From: Bermanella sp. WJH001
GTDB taxonomy: Bacteria; Pseudomonadota; Gammaproteobacteria; Pseudomonadales; Oceanobacteraceae
Direction: 5' to 3'
NCBI RefSeq assembly: GCF_030070105.1
Contig: NZ_JASJOO010000003.1
Coordinates: 1,039,155 to 1,103,154, forward strand
Length of the DNA: 64,000 nt
The notes under the pieces were generated by a model, which ran no database searches, had not been told where the DNA came from, and saw only the letters and a program-made list of their open reading frames with translations. Each line of letters opens with the position of its first letter. Positions within the stretch are counted from its first letter, which is position 1. Below, piece after piece: positions 1 to 9,310 of this stretch. The position numbers and the translations under genes were made by a program.

Positions 1-312
1 ACAAAATGGCGCTATAGCGCATTTGTAAAATCGGATTTTAAACAAAGGCTGCAAGACAGTGGTCGCGACCAATTAATTGTAGTGGGGGTATATGCCCATA
101 TCGGATGCATGCAAACCATTATGGAAGCATTTATGAATGACATAAAAGGTTTTTTAATCAGTGATGCGGTGGCTGACTTCAGTTTAGACGAGCACAACAT
201 GGCACTTAAGTATGTGGCGAGTCGTGGTGGTTGTGTATTAGACACCACACAACTGGTTACTCAATGCAAAACAGCCAACACACAAGCGCCAACATTAGCA
301 GGTATTGCATGA
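1..312 (+). CDS. entB: Isochorismatase, C-terminal part (5' end outside window)
   Basis: The reading frame is open from base 1 and ends at TGA 310-312, so only the last 103 residues are present. The sequence is that of the isochorismatase domain of EntB/VibB/DhbB: KWRYSAF, GRDQLIVVGVYAHIGCM and DAVADFSLDEH are hallmark segments. By family it hydrolyses isochorismate to 2,3-dihydro-2,3-dihydroxybenzoate and pyruvate, the step before EntA, in the cytoplasm. In enterobacterial EntB the aryl carrier domain is fused at the C-terminus. Here the protein stops after the hydrolase domain and the carrier is a separate gene overlapping by 4 bases (ATGA). The missing entC and entE partners are presumably upstream in the same rightward operon, which is an inference. 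Confidence 0.9.
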   Translation, partial: TKWRYSAFVKSDFKQRLQDSGRDQLIVVGVYAHIGCMQTIMEAFMNDIKGFLISDAVADFSLDEHNMALKYVASRGGCVLDTTQLVTQCKTANTQAPTLAGIA

Positions 313-551
313 TTGAATCACTCCACACACTAGAGCGCGCAATGGCGGATTTACTGGATGTGCCACTAGACGATCTTGCTGGATACAGCGAAAGCTTACT
401 GGATTTTGGTTTAGATTCGGTGCAAATCATGTTGCTTGTGGGCCTGTTAGAAGAACAAGGGGTCGAACTAAGCTTTGTTGAATTAGCGGCACAAGTTGAT
501 CTGCCTACATGGTGGGCGTTAATAGAAAATAAAAAACGAGCACAGGGATAG
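309..551 (+). CDS. Stand-alone aryl carrier protein (ArCP) for dihydroxybenzoate
   Basis: This is an 80-residue protein starting at ATG 309, which overlaps the isochorismatase stop codon; a longer upstream reading of the frame lies inside that gene and is rejected. The phosphopantetheine attachment motif is DFGLDSVQIM, with the serine at about residue 37. The tail, with TWWALIE, resembles the end of the EntB carrier domain. By family the holo form carries 2,3-dihydroxybenzoate, loaded by an EntE-type ligase, and donates it to the condensation domain of the NRPS encoded 14 bases downstream. The PPTase at 5532-6296 is the obvious activator. The split from the hydrolase is unlike EntB, VibB and DhbB. 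Confidence 0.88.
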   Translation: MIESLHTLERAMADLLDVPLDDLAGYSESLLDFGLDSVQIMLLVGLLEEQGVELSFVELAAQVDLPTWWALIENKKRAQG

Positions 552-565
552 GGCAGGATAAAACG

Positions 566-3500
566 ATGAATATGATGACTCAAGATACCAATTATTTGCC
601 CCTGACCGATGCGCAAGCAGGTATTTGGTATGCCCAATGCCGCGACCCTGAAAATCCAATTTATAAAACGGGTGAGTATCTTTTAATTAATGGTGCGATT
701 GATGTTACAAAAATCAAGCAAGCCATTACTCAAGGCATCAACGAAGTGGATTCATTGCACAGTCGCTACATTACAACGGTACAGGGGCCACGCATGTATA
801 TTCATCGTCAACCTTGGCAGGTCAGCGAACAAGATTTTTCAGGTTATGCACAACCCTTGCAAAGCGCCATCGAATGGATGCGACAGGCACTTAGAACCCC
901 AGTTGATCTAGAAGAAGGGCCGCTATTTTCGATGGCCATTGTAAAGTTAGACACGCAACAACACGCTTGGTTTTTATCCTTACATCACATCGCAATCGAC
1001 GGCTATAGCATGTCGTTGATTATTTCGCGGGTGGCTTATCTTTATAATCAACTGGTGAAATCTGAAGCGATTGAACCCGTGCAATTTGTAGATCAGCAAG
1101 CCTTGATCAAGGAAGACGATGACTATAAAGCGTCTGAAAAATACCAAAAAGATAAAGACTATTATTTACAGCGTTACCAAGATCACAGCGATACCGTGAA
1201 TTTGGCAGGCAAGCCTACGGTCACCAGTGATCACTTTTGGCGGCTAAAGGGTCATCTATCAGCCGTTGCGTTTACCCATATGGCGAAGTTTGCTAAACAT
1301 TGCCGCACCCACTGGTACAGTGTGTTAATGGCCGCAATGTCCGCCTATGTGCATAAGATGACACGCAGTCAAAATGTGGTTTTGGGTGTGCCGTTAATGG
1401 GCCGTTTAGGGTCGGTTGCGATTCAAACACCAGCCATGCGAGTAAATATATTGCCGGTGCGAGTTGACTTTGATGGTGATGAAAACTTAGTAAGCTTGGT
1501 CAAAAAAGTGAATAAAGAATTTGCGTCTGTGCGTCGCCATCAAGGTTATCGATATGAAGAACTGCATCGTGACTTGCACTTGGTCAAAGACGGGCGCAAT
1601 TTATTTGGGCCTTTATTGAATATCATGCCCTTTGAATATGAACATGATTTTGCAGGTGCTAAGGCTCAAGCCCATAATTTAAATGCGGGCCCAGTGGATG
1701 ATATGTCGTTTTACTGTTATGAACTGGACGGCCATTTAAATATTGATATTGATGCTAACCCCGCTTTGTATTCGCAAGTGGAATTAGAAAAACATCAAAC
1801 GCGATTATTTCAATTTATAGAATCGTTTGTCAGTCATGGTTTGCGTTTTACCCAAGGTGATGAACCAACGGCGCATTTATCCGATGTGTCTTTGTTAATG
1901 CCTCAAGAACGTGAAGAATTGATATACGCCAACAATCAAACCCAACACAAGGTGCCCAGCACAACGTTAACGCAACTATTGCAAGCACAACGTATGGCTA
2001 CCCCAGAAGCACAAGCGCTGTTATTTGAGCAGCAATCAATGACATATGGGCAACTAAGCGAACGCATTGCTCAGTGTGCAAATTGGATGTTGGATAAAGA
2101 CATTCAAGTGGGTGATCGTGTGGCTGTTTTGATTTCACGAAGTGTTGAATTGATTGTGGCGCAACAGGCGATTCTTGCTTGTGGTGCTGTGTATGTGCCG
2201 GTTGATCCTGAGTACCCTGAGGATCGCATAGAATATATTTTAAAAAGCTCAGAGCCCAAATTAGTACTCACCCAAAGCCAATATCAAACTAAATTAGCAC
2301 ACACAGCCTTGACTGTGGCGCTCGACAGTGACGATGTAAAAGCGCTTTGTTCACACTACGATAAACAGCTGCCAAAACCATCACAGCTTTCACGCCCACT
2401 CCTGCCTAGTGATGCGGCCTACATGATTTACACCTCTGGCTCGACGGGTAATCCTAAGGGCGTCGTGGTTGGGCACCAAGCCATTGTGAATCGCTTGTTA
2501 TGGATGCAGCACGAATACCCTTTAACACACCAAGATGCGGTGTTACAAAAAACACCGGCCGGTTTTGATGTGTCGGTGTGGGAGTTTTTTTGGCCAATGA
2601 TAGTAGGAGCAAAATTGATTTTGGCTAAACCAGAAGGCCATAAAGACCCTATCTATTTAGCCCAGTTAATTGAGCAACACAAAATCACCACCGTGCATTT
2701 TGTGCCGTCTATGTTGCAGGTATTTGTACAACAAGCGGATGCGTCATCGTGTGCATCTTTACGCCAAGTATTTTGCAGCGGCGAAGCGTTGCCAGTTGAT
2801 CTTGTGAATGAATATTATCGTTTATATCAAGCACAACTGCATAATCTTTATGGCCCAACCGAGGCGGCCATTGATGTGACTTATTTTGCATGTCACGCAG
2901 GGCAAGATTATGTTTCCGTGCCTATTGGTCGACCTGTTTGGAATACTCAAATCTATATTTTAGATGCGCAATTAAATCCTGTGCCCAAAGGCGTGATTGG
3001 GGATTTATACATTGGCGGGGAGCAATTGGCACAGGGCTACTTTAATCAACCGCAGCTTAGTGCACAGCGATTTATTGCTAACCCATTTATAGCAGGGGAG
3101 CGCATCTATTTAAGTGGCGACCTTGCTCGTTGGCGTGAAGATGGTGCCATTGAGTATGCAGGGCGTAGTGATTTTCAGGTGAAAATTCGTGGCTTTCGAA
3201 TTGAGCTTGAAGAAATTGAACATGCACTTATGCAACAAAATAATATTCCACAAGCCGCGGTGTTGGCCCATGAATACAATGGTTCAGATAAACGCTTAGT
3301 TGCGTATGTGGTATCCCAAGACGGCAGTGAATTAGATCAAAGCCAAATGCAAAAAATGTTATTACAGCGTTTACCTGAGTACATGGTGCCCGGTTACTTT
3401 GTGCAGCTGGATGCATTCCCCGTTACGGCTAACGGTAAACTGAATCGCAATGCCCTGCCAAAGCCGGACTTATCTGGCAAGGTGGGCAATACCGGTCCAA

Positions 3501-4528
3501 GTAACTTGGTCGAAGAACGCTTATGTAAATTATTCTGTCAGTTATTAGAGCTGCCAAGTGTTGGCACCGAAGATAACTTTTTTGAACTAGGTGGCCACTC
3601 TTTATTGGCGGCGAAACTCATTGCGTATGTGAAAGAAATCATGGGCATAGAGTTGTCCCTAGCGGCTGTTTTTGAAGCACCTACTGTGAAAGGCATTGCC
3701 GCTAAATTAGCTGGAAGCAATGACGATCAAGCCTTAAATATTTTATTACCCCTTAGAAAACGTGAAGGCCAGCCAGCTCTGTTTTGTGTGCACCCCGCTG
3801 GCGGTTTGAGTTGGTGTTACGCTGCGCTGACCCCGGTGATACCTAGCCACATTCCTTTGTATGGTGTGCAGTCAGGTAATTTATCCAATACCAATGCACC
3901 TTTACCAACTCACATGAAAGACATGGCGCGGGATTATGTGAAAGCCATTCGTGAAGAGCAGCCCTTTGGTCCATATCATTTAATGGGGTGGAGTATTGGC
4001 GGAATGATCGCCCATGCCATGGCCGCAGAATTCCAACGCCAAGGGGAACAAGTGGGCTTATTAGTTTTACTGGATTCATACCCAACCGAGCAATGGCAAG
4101 AAATGAATCCCCCTGGTGAACACGAAGCGTTAGGTGCGCTCATTCGTATGGCCGGTATTGAATTCGATGAAAGCGCACACGCTTGTTTAACACGACCAGA
4201 AGTAGTGACGATTTTACAAGAAGCGGGCAGTTCAATGGCGCACTTAGAAGCGGATACCATCACTGCCATGATTGAAGTGGTGGTCAATAATAATAGTCGT
4301 GTTCGTGATCAGATGGATTATGTCTATAAAGGGGATATGCTATTTTTTAGCGCGATCAAACCAGAGGAAGAAGCCTTTTTAAATAAAGAAGGTTGGATGA
4401 ATTACATGAACGGTAACATCAATGTGGTTGATGTGGATTGTATTCACCGTGACATGATGAAGCCAGATGAACTTAAACTCATTGGTGGTCACATCGCCGA
4501 TGCTTTAAATGTATACCCAGCATCATGA
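566..4528 (+). CDS. entF: EntF-like nonribosomal peptide synthetase (C-A-T-TE)
   Basis: At 1320 residues it is the size of EntF. The condensation domain (about 10-430) has an intact HHIAIDG at 140-146. The adenylation domain (about 460-960) has YTSGSTGNPKG, NLYGPTEAA and GKLNRNALP. The carrier domain has GGHSLLAAK with the attachment serine at about 1012. The thioesterase domain has GWSIGG with nucleophile Ser about 1143 and a candidate His about 1294. Reading the binding-pocket positions gives D-V-W-H-F-S-L-I-D-K, one conservative change from the EntF serine code. With the separate ArCP this predicts dihydroxybenzoyl-serine units, oligomerised and probably cyclised by the thioesterase. An AGGA motif lies upstream of the start. 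The stop codon overlaps the next gene (ATGA). Confidence 0.93.
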   Translation: MNMMTQDTNYLPLTDAQAGIWYAQCRDPENPIYKTGEYLLINGAIDVTKIKQAITQGINEVDSLHSRYITTVQGPRMYIHRQPWQVSEQDFSGYAQPLQSAIEWMRQALRTPVDLEEGPLFSMAIVKLDTQQHAWFLSLHHIAIDGYSMSLIISRVAYLYNQLVKSEAIEPVQFVDQQALIKEDDDYKASEKYQKDKDYYLQRYQDHSDTVNLAGKPTVTSDHFWRLKGHLSAVAFTHMAKFAKHCRTHWYSVLMAAMSAYVHKMTRSQNVVLGVPLMGRLGSVAIQTPAMRVNILPVRVDFDGDENLVSLVKKVNKEFASVRRHQGYRYEELHRDLHLVKDGRNLFGPLLNIMPFEYEHDFAGAKAQAHNLNAGPVDDMSFYCYELDGHLNIDIDANPALYSQVELEKHQTRLFQFIESFVSHGLRFTQGDEPTAHLSDVSLLMPQEREELIYANNQTQHKVPSTTLTQLLQAQRMATPEAQALLFEQQSMTYGQLSERIAQCANWMLDKDIQVGDRVAVLISRSVELIVAQQAILACGAVYVPVDPEYPEDRIEYILKSSEPKLVLTQSQYQTKLAHTALTVALDSDDVKALCSHYDKQLPKPSQLSRPLLPSDAAYMIYTSGSTGNPKGVVVGHQAIVNRLLWMQHEYPLTHQDAVLQKTPAGFDVSVWEFFWPMIVGAKLILAKPEGHKDPIYLAQLIEQHKITTVHFVPSMLQVFVQQADASSCASLRQVFCSGEALPVDLVNEYYRLYQAQLHNLYGPTEAAIDVTYFACHAGQDYVSVPIGRPVWNTQIYILDAQLNPVPKGVIGDLYIGGEQLAQGYFNQPQLSAQRFIANPFIAGERIYLSGDLARWREDGAIEYAGRSDFQVKIRGFRIELEEIEHALMQQNNIPQAAVLAHEYNGSDKRLVAYVVSQDGSELDQSQMQKMLLQRLPEYMVPGYFVQLDAFPVTANGKLNRNALPKPDLSGKVGNTGPSNLVEERLCKLFCQLLELPSVGTEDNFFELGGHSLLAAKLIAYVKEIMGIELSLAAVFEAPTVKGIAAKLAGSNDDQALNILLPLRKREGQPALFCVHPAGGLSWCYAALTPVIPSHIPLYGVQSGNLSNTNAPLPTHMKDMARDYVKAIREEQPFGPYHLMGWSIGGMIAHAMAAEFQRQGEQVGLLVLLDSYPTEQWQEMNPPGEHEALGALIRMAGIEFDESAHACLTRPEVVTILQEAGSSMAHLEADTITAMIEVVVNNNSRVRDQMDYVYKGDMLFFSAIKPEEEAFLNKEGWMNYMNGNINVVDVDCIHRDMMKPDELKLIGGHIADALNVYPAS

Positions 4529-5502
4529 CGTCATCACATCAAAGCCAAGTCGTAATGGCCGACAACCTTGGTATTGTGAAAAGTGTTGAAATAGTGGCCC
4601 AGCAGTTAGGGTTGAATAAAGTAGTGGGCTTAGGTGAAGCCCATTGGTTTAATTCTATTTTTCAGCACTGGCAACAGGTGGTACTGCATCACGATGTTTT
4701 GGCGCAATGCCAAGACATCGTGTTAGAAATGGGTAATCAAAAATACCAACAGCAGGTTGATCAATATATAACAGGTAGTGAGCAGATTGGCTTGTCGTCA
4801 ATTCGTGAAATGTTGCAAGACTCTATTGTTTTTCCGGTTTGGTTTGCTGCGTATTATGTTCACTTTTTTAAAGCGGTAAGAGCTGTCAATAAAGCCCGTC
4901 GTGATCAAGATTTACCGTTAGTCAGGCTGCATATTGTCGAGCCTGCTTTTAGTTGGAAAGAGGTTAATTCCCATGTGGATTACCTCAATTTAAATGGTGG
5001 TCGCGATCAAGCATTTTATCATTATCTTGAACAAAACTTTTTACAAAAAGATAAACCGGTGATGTTGATTATGGGCGCCAAACACCTATTAAAAACCGTT
5101 AAACCTCATGGTATTAAAAATGTAGCCCAGTTATGTGAGCAGCATTACCCTGGTCGCATGTTTAGTGTGTGGCCCCATATTTTTAGGCATAAGGGGTTAG
5201 ATACACTGGCCCAAGATCAGCCCCAGTTATTATTAAGTGGTGAAGGCATATTGGCTGATCTCACTTTTGATGAGGTGTGTCCGTCACCCAAAAGGGCCGC
5301 ACAGACAAATGCCATGATCAATTACGCGTCTTTGTTATTGCATGAGCAGGTTGATGCTTATTTATTAATGAAAACAGTCAAGCGTGAAATTAATGTGGAT
5401 CAGTTTGTTTTAGATCACAGTGATCGATACGCCATATTAGCTAAAGCCGAATTTATGCATGAGCGTCAAAAACAATTATTGCATACAATTCTATTTAGTT
5501 AA
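4525..5502 (+). CDS. EreA/ChaN/TIKI-like protein of unknown function, cytoplasmic paralogue
   Basis: A 325-residue protein without signal peptide, translationally coupled to entF by an ATGA overlap. Residues 33-41 (VVGLGEAHW), 66-71 (VLEMGN) and 182-189 (IMGAKHLL) give the G-E-x-H ... E ... G-A-x-H-L pattern of the erythromycin-esterase / ChaN haem-binding / TraB-TIKI fold class. The 9311-10369 lipoprotein is clearly a paralogue: matching blocks include FFKAVRAVN vs FFKIVRAYN and FSVWP vs FTVWP. Position at the end of the NRPS operon suggests a role in siderophore maturation, release of iron or cleavage of ester bonds. That is inference only; no characterised siderophore enzyme of this type is recognised by me. 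The family assignment itself is by motif. Confidence 0.7.
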   Translation: MTSSHQSQVVMADNLGIVKSVEIVAQQLGLNKVVGLGEAHWFNSIFQHWQQVVLHHDVLAQCQDIVLEMGNQKYQQQVDQYITGSEQIGLSSIREMLQDSIVFPVWFAAYYVHFFKAVRAVNKARRDQDLPLVRLHIVEPAFSWKEVNSHVDYLNLNGGRDQAFYHYLEQNFLQKDKPVMLIMGAKHLLKTVKPHGIKNVAQLCEQHYPGRMFSVWPHIFRHKGLDTLAQDQPQLLLSGEGILADLTFDEVCPSPKRAAQTNAMINYASLLLHEQVDAYLLMKTVKREINVDQFVLDHSDRYAILAKAEFMHERQKQLLHTILFS

Positions 5503-5531
5503 GCTTCAATGCATTGGCTAAATATTGATTT

Positions 5532-6296
5532 CTATTTCATCAGTATTAATATGGTGATGACACACTTGCCCCTTATTTGATAATGGGCTGTAAGTGTCAT
5601 CTCAGGTGAAATGTTTAATGCCTTGCATGCCTCATGATCATTGATGCGATACTGAGCCCTATCTTCACTAATATGAATAATCTCAATGGCATCAAATTCT
5701 AAGATTCGTTTTACCTGATTAAATGCCGCCTTATAAAAACTTTCTTTAATTGAAAATATGGTCGTTAATAAATGAGCATGGCTTAGCTGGCTGGTGTGTC
5801 TAAATTCAGTTTCAAATGATGCGGCTTCTTTTTTAGTAAGCACACTATTAAATACAATATTTGCATCACAACTTTGTAGAATATTTTCAATATCAATACC
5901 AATGCCTTTGATTAATGGGTGCGAAGAGGCAATGGCCCCTGCCATTTCGTGGGTATGTGTAATGCTGCCCATGAAACCCTTTGGCCAAATAGGTTCGTTA
6001 TACATGCCCATGTGTACCTTTGTTTGGCAGTTTAGTTGTGATAAAGCTTGGTGTGCACAAAGACGGCCGTAATAATAACTGGCTTGGCGTTTGGGTTGAG
6101 CATGTTGAATATTTGCACGGGGCAGTTGATCACTTTGTGCCAGCCATTGTGATTGTGTAATGCTATGAACTTGATAAGGCAGTAAACAGATACGGCTTGC
6201 TTGCAGTACTTGAGTATATGGCGCGCTCGCTTTTGTTAGTAAGGCTTGAGCATGGTGTTGCAGTGTATGTGATGTCATAAGGTAATAAAAAAGCAT
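5532..6296 (-). CDS. entD: 4'-phosphopantetheinyl transferase, EntD/Sfp type
   Basis: A 254-residue protein with the EntD-type motifs: GSITHTHEMAGAIA at about 110-123, GIGIDIENI at 131-139 with the magnesium-binding Asp135/Glu137, and FSIKESFYKA at 181-190. By family it transfers the phosphopantetheine arm of CoA onto carrier-domain serines, here those of the ArCP and the NRPS. It is the last gene of the leftward run entA-receptor-entD. The start is uncertain: ATG 6296 gives MLFYYL first, while an in-frame ATG at 6278 gives a protein starting MTSHTLQ; neither has a convincing Shine-Dalgarno. It converges on the 4525-5502 gene with a 29-base gap. Confidence 0.92.
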   Translation of the reverse strand: MLFYYLMTSHTLQHHAQALLTKASAPYTQVLQASRICLLPYQVHSITQSQWLAQSDQLPRANIQHAQPKRQASYYYGRLCAHQALSQLNCQTKVHMGMYNEPIWPKGFMGSITHTHEMAGAIASSHPLIKGIGIDIENILQSCDANIVFNSVLTKKEAASFETEFRHTSQLSHAHLLTTIFSIKESFYKAAFNQVKRILEFDAIEIIHISEDRAQYRINDHEACKALNISPEMTLTAHYQIRGKCVITILILMK

Positions 6297-6307
6297 CCTT
6301 GCTGATC

Positions 6308-6331
6308 AGCGCCTCAAAAGAGGCGCTTTTT
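6308..6331 (+). terminator. Hairpin with T-tract between receptor and PPTase genes
   Basis: A perfect 8-bp stem (6308-6315 with 6320-6327) and AAAA loop is followed by a T-rich tract on the plus strand. As an intrinsic terminator it would act on rightward transcription (antisense to entD). On the leftward strand the hairpin lacks a following T run, so it may only attenuate receptor-to-entD read-through. Confidence 0.5.
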
Positions 6332-6375
6332 GTTATTTTTATTTTTATTTTATGTAAATGGCTAAGCTCTTTTAA

Positions 6376-8385
6376 TTAAAACTCGTAGTTTAACCCAGCG
6401 TAAATGGAACGACCCTGTTCAACATACGATGCACCTGTTGCAAACACATCGCTTTCGTCTTCAAGCACAACGTTTTCTACATTGTTTACCCCAAGTTTTA
6501 TCTTGACCCCTTGGTAAGCGTTGAATTGCGCACCTAGGTCAATAATGTTGTAGCTTGGGGCACGGCCGGCACTTAATTCTTGCTGACCAATAAAGCGATA
6601 CTTCACAAATGTTTTAATCGCTTCGATAGGAGCATAAGATACTTTGATATCACTTTGTTGCAGTGGCACATACGTTAAGCGCTCATGGGTTGTGTCATCT
6701 TTTGCATCCGTAAAGGTATAGTTAGCACTGAGGCTTAGGTTGTTGCTCACATCAAACCACGCTTCTAATTCAGCACCTTGATAAATAGCTTTATCTAAGT
6801 TGATGTACTGGATAGTTGGAACGCCGTTAAATGAACCGGCTGCAACTGAGGTATCACGGAATAATTTATCTTTTACTTCGTTGTAAAATAAACCACTGCT
6901 GACGCCAAATTGTGTATCTTTAAACGCAACCGATACTTCATAAGCCGTATTGGTTTCAGGATCAAGATCAGGGTTACCAGTTAGGTAACAGGCACCACCA
7001 CAACTAAGTAACGTGTATTCTTTTGACGTTTGCACAAGGTCGGGGGCTTTAAAACCTGACCCCACACCGCCTTTTATAATGATGCCATTTCCTGTTTCAT
7101 AAACGGCATAAGCACGTGGGCTGACATAGGTGCCATAGTCTTCATGGTTTTCTGCTCGCACACCCGCGGTCAGTGTTACATCGGATACAAACCATTCGTC
7201 TTGTACAAACAATGCCACTTCATTCACAGAGTCGCCATCAGGAAGGTCACGATCACTGGTCAGTTCGGTTTGGCGCACTTGTGTGCCCACCGATACTAAG
7301 TGACTACCGATATTGGTATTGGCCAGTGCATCCACCACAATGTTGGTTTGTTTCGCAATGGCAGTGCCATTTTCGGTACGAGTATCGCGCGCATATAAAT
7401 CGCTGGCATCGGTTATGTCGATGGTTTCATGTAGTACTTTTGCTTGGCTTTGCCCCCAGTTCCATTGACCTGAGTGTTGTAGGCTTGTGGATAAACGTTC
7501 TGTTTCTTGTGTGGTTGTGGCCAGTGTTGCACCGCGAGCGGTTTGTGCTTTGCGGTCGTCCGTACTGACACCGACATTTACGGCCACACTTTGGTCGTTA
7601 TTAATGCGGTAGTCTAAATCCATTTTGGCTGAGGTTTTTTTGTTTTCCTCTAGTCCATCAAGTGGCGCATAAATGCCGTCATAAGGTTTCCAAGCATCCC
7701 GCTCACTGCTTTCAACGGCCACTGTGGTTGATAAGCGATTCGGAATAATCGCACCAGTTGCATAAGCCGAAATGCGTTGCTGATCACCACCGTCCCCTTC
7801 TTGTTGTTGTGTGAATTCTGTATCAATGCCTGCAGACCATGTTTGATCAACACGATTCATGCTCAAGGTATTGACGTTTACTGTATCCGCTTGTGCGATT
7901 GTTTTTTTAGTGATGATGTTAATCACACCGCCTAATGCATCTGAGCCATAAAGTGATGACATTGGCCCGCGTATCACTTCAATACGTTCCACAATTCCCA
8001 TTGGGAAGCTTGAAAGGTCAAAATCATTACCACGAATTAAGGCATTGCTTGAACTGGTGCGTTGACCATCAATTAATACTAATGAATAACTGGATTCCAT
8101 TCCGCGAATACGAATATCTTGGCGGCCGTAAGGACCGGTTTGTAATGAAACACCGGTTGTATCTGCTAGCGCATCAGCAATAGTGGCATGATTTTGTGTG
8201 CGCAGTTCATCCCCTTCTAATAACGTAATTGAAGCTGGCGCAGTAAATAAGTCGTGAGTGTTACTGGTGGCGGTTACCACTTGTTTATCGAGCTTTGTTT
8301 CGCTGCTGGCATCGTTGGCATAGGCCTGGTTAACACTTAGTGCTAAGCCACTGCACGTTAGGGCGAGTATCTTCAAAGTTTGCAT
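6376..8385 (-). CDS. TonB-dependent outer-membrane siderophore receptor
   Basis: A 669-residue protein with a signal peptide (residues 1-23, cleavage after AYA), a TonB-box-like stretch DKQVVTAT at 33-40, a plug domain with RIRGMESSYSLVLIDGQR, VERIEVIRGPMSSLYGSDA and GGVINIITKK, then a 22-strand-type barrel ending in the outer-membrane signature aromatic residue (NYEF). The plug resembles the CirA/IrgA/VctA group, which import catecholates and their linear breakdown products; this is consistent with the adjacent 2,3-dihydroxybenzoate genes. It lies 52 bases downstream of entA and has no promoter-like or Fur-like sequence of its own that I can see, so it is likely transcribed from the Fur-controlled promoter at 9249-9277. 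Confidence 0.93.
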   Translation of the reverse strand: MQTLKILALTCSGLALSVNQAYANDASSETKLDKQVVTATSNTHDLFTAPASITLLEGDELRTQNHATIADALADTTGVSLQTGPYGRQDIRIRGMESSYSLVLIDGQRTSSSNALIRGNDFDLSSFPMGIVERIEVIRGPMSSLYGSDALGGVINIITKKTIAQADTVNVNTLSMNRVDQTWSAGIDTEFTQQQEGDGGDQQRISAYATGAIIPNRLSTTVAVESSERDAWKPYDGIYAPLDGLEENKKTSAKMDLDYRINNDQSVAVNVGVSTDDRKAQTARGATLATTTQETERLSTSLQHSGQWNWGQSQAKVLHETIDITDASDLYARDTRTENGTAIAKQTNIVVDALANTNIGSHLVSVGTQVRQTELTSDRDLPDGDSVNEVALFVQDEWFVSDVTLTAGVRAENHEDYGTYVSPRAYAVYETGNGIIIKGGVGSGFKAPDLVQTSKEYTLLSCGGACYLTGNPDLDPETNTAYEVSVAFKDTQFGVSSGLFYNEVKDKLFRDTSVAAGSFNGVPTIQYINLDKAIYQGAELEAWFDVSNNLSLSANYTFTDAKDDTTHERLTYVPLQQSDIKVSYAPIEAIKTFVKYRFIGQQELSAGRAPSYNIIDLGAQFNAYQGVKIKLGVNNVENVVLEDESDVFATGASYVEQGRSIYAGLNYEF

Positions 8386-8437
8386 GTTTATTCCATTTTA
8401 TTGCTGGGTTAAAAGATTGGGCGTAGCCCGGGTGAAA

Positions 8438-9220
8438 TTAGCGTTGGTCTAATGTGGCTCCGCCATCGACTCGTAAATCGTGCATGGTGATGTGCCCAGA
8501 TTGATCGGACAGTAAAAAATAAACCGCCTGAGCAATGTCCATGGGTTCGGCAATTTTTTGCAAAGGAATACCCAAGCGAAACTGTGATAAATCACCACCA
8601 ATGGTTTGCTCTTCTTGAAAGTTTTGCTGCCACATTTGGGTTTGCATGAGCGTGCGGGTAGAGCCTGGACTGACGATATTACAGCGCACACCAAACTCAC
8701 TGAGTTCTAAGGCAAAACATTTTGTGAGCATGTGCAATGCTGCTTTTGATGCGCAATATGCCCCCATATTTTTTCGCGGCGTACTGGCGGCATTAGAACC
8801 GACGATCACCATTGCACCGTGATTTCGTGATGCCATGGCTTGGCCAACTTTTTGTAAAAGATTGAAACTGGCATTCACATGTAGCGTCATCACTGAGTGA
8901 AAATCATCACACTGCATATCCAACAATGGTGATAAACGTAATATTCCAGCGGCGTGAGCTAAACATTTAATGGGGGCGATTTGAGATTCTATTTGTTCGA
9001 TGATTTGGTTCATTGCCTGCTGATTACACAGATCAACACTCCAGCAACTTAGGTTTTTTTGAAAATACTGGGGCCAGTTTTTTAGGGTGTTCTCAAGTGC
9101 TTTTGTGTCTTTATCCAATAATGCAACCTGATGGCCTTTTTGCAGCAGTAAGGATGAAATGGCTTTTCCGATGCCATTTGCTGCGCCTGTTACTAAATAC
9201 ACTGAAGGAGAGGCCGTCAT
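8438..9220 (-). CDS. entA: 2,3-dihydro-2,3-dihydroxybenzoate dehydrogenase
   Basis: A short-chain dehydrogenase of 260 residues from the chosen start. It has the NAD-binding TGAANGIG motif near the N-terminus, [11 protein letters not shown], the catalytic YCASKAA, and EntA-like [15 protein letters not shown]. It oxidises the isochorismatase product to 2,3-dihydroxybenzoate, the catechol of the siderophore. The reading frame extends to 9277, but that start would lie inside the Fur box and promoter. ATG 9220 (with GGAA upstream) or ATG 9232 is more likely; I chose 9220 because the protein then begins just before the Rossmann motif. It heads the leftward Fur-controlled operon. Confidence 0.92.
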   Translation of the reverse strand: MTASPSVYLVTGAANGIGKAISSLLLQKGHQVALLDKDTKALENTLKNWPQYFQKNLSCWSVDLCNQQAMNQIIEQIESQIAPIKCLAHAAGILRLSPLLDMQCDDFHSVMTLHVNASFNLLQKVGQAMASRNHGAMVIVGSNAASTPRKNMGAYCASKAALHMLTKCFALELSEFGVRCNIVSPGSTRTLMQTQMWQQNFQEEQTIGGDLSQFRLGIPLQKIAEPMDIAQAVYFLLSDQSGHITMHDLRVDGGATLDQR

Positions 9221-9242
9221 GTTGCATTCCATGAATATGAGA

Positions 9243-9277
9243 TTGTTAATCTTAGTGATAAGTATTATCATTTGCAA
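9243..9277. promoter_or_regulatory. Bidirectional Fur-regulated promoter
   Basis: A Fur-box match lies at 9257-9275 (14 of 19 positions of GATAATGATAATCATTATC). Rightward, a -35 TTGTTA (9243-9248) and -10 TATCAT (9266-9271) are 17 bp apart. Leftward, a -35 TTGCAA (9272-9277) and -10 TAAGAT (complement of 9249-9254) are also 17 bp apart. The Fur box therefore overlaps the spacers and elements of both promoters, and repression by Fe-Fur would silence both entA-receptor-entD and the lipoprotein. The box match is direct; the promoter elements are predictions. Confidence 0.8.
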
Positions 9278-9310
9278 CAGATTAAGATTTGAAACTAAGG
9301 AATCTCATTA

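Noticed and set aside
7173-7568. 131-codon rightward frame inside the receptor gene
   Set aside because: Antisense shadow of a clearly conserved TonB-dependent receptor; composition is that of a reverse-complement frame.
9221-9277. Longer EntA start at 9277
   Set aside because: The start would lie within the Fur box and promoter elements, and the added residues are unlike EntA.
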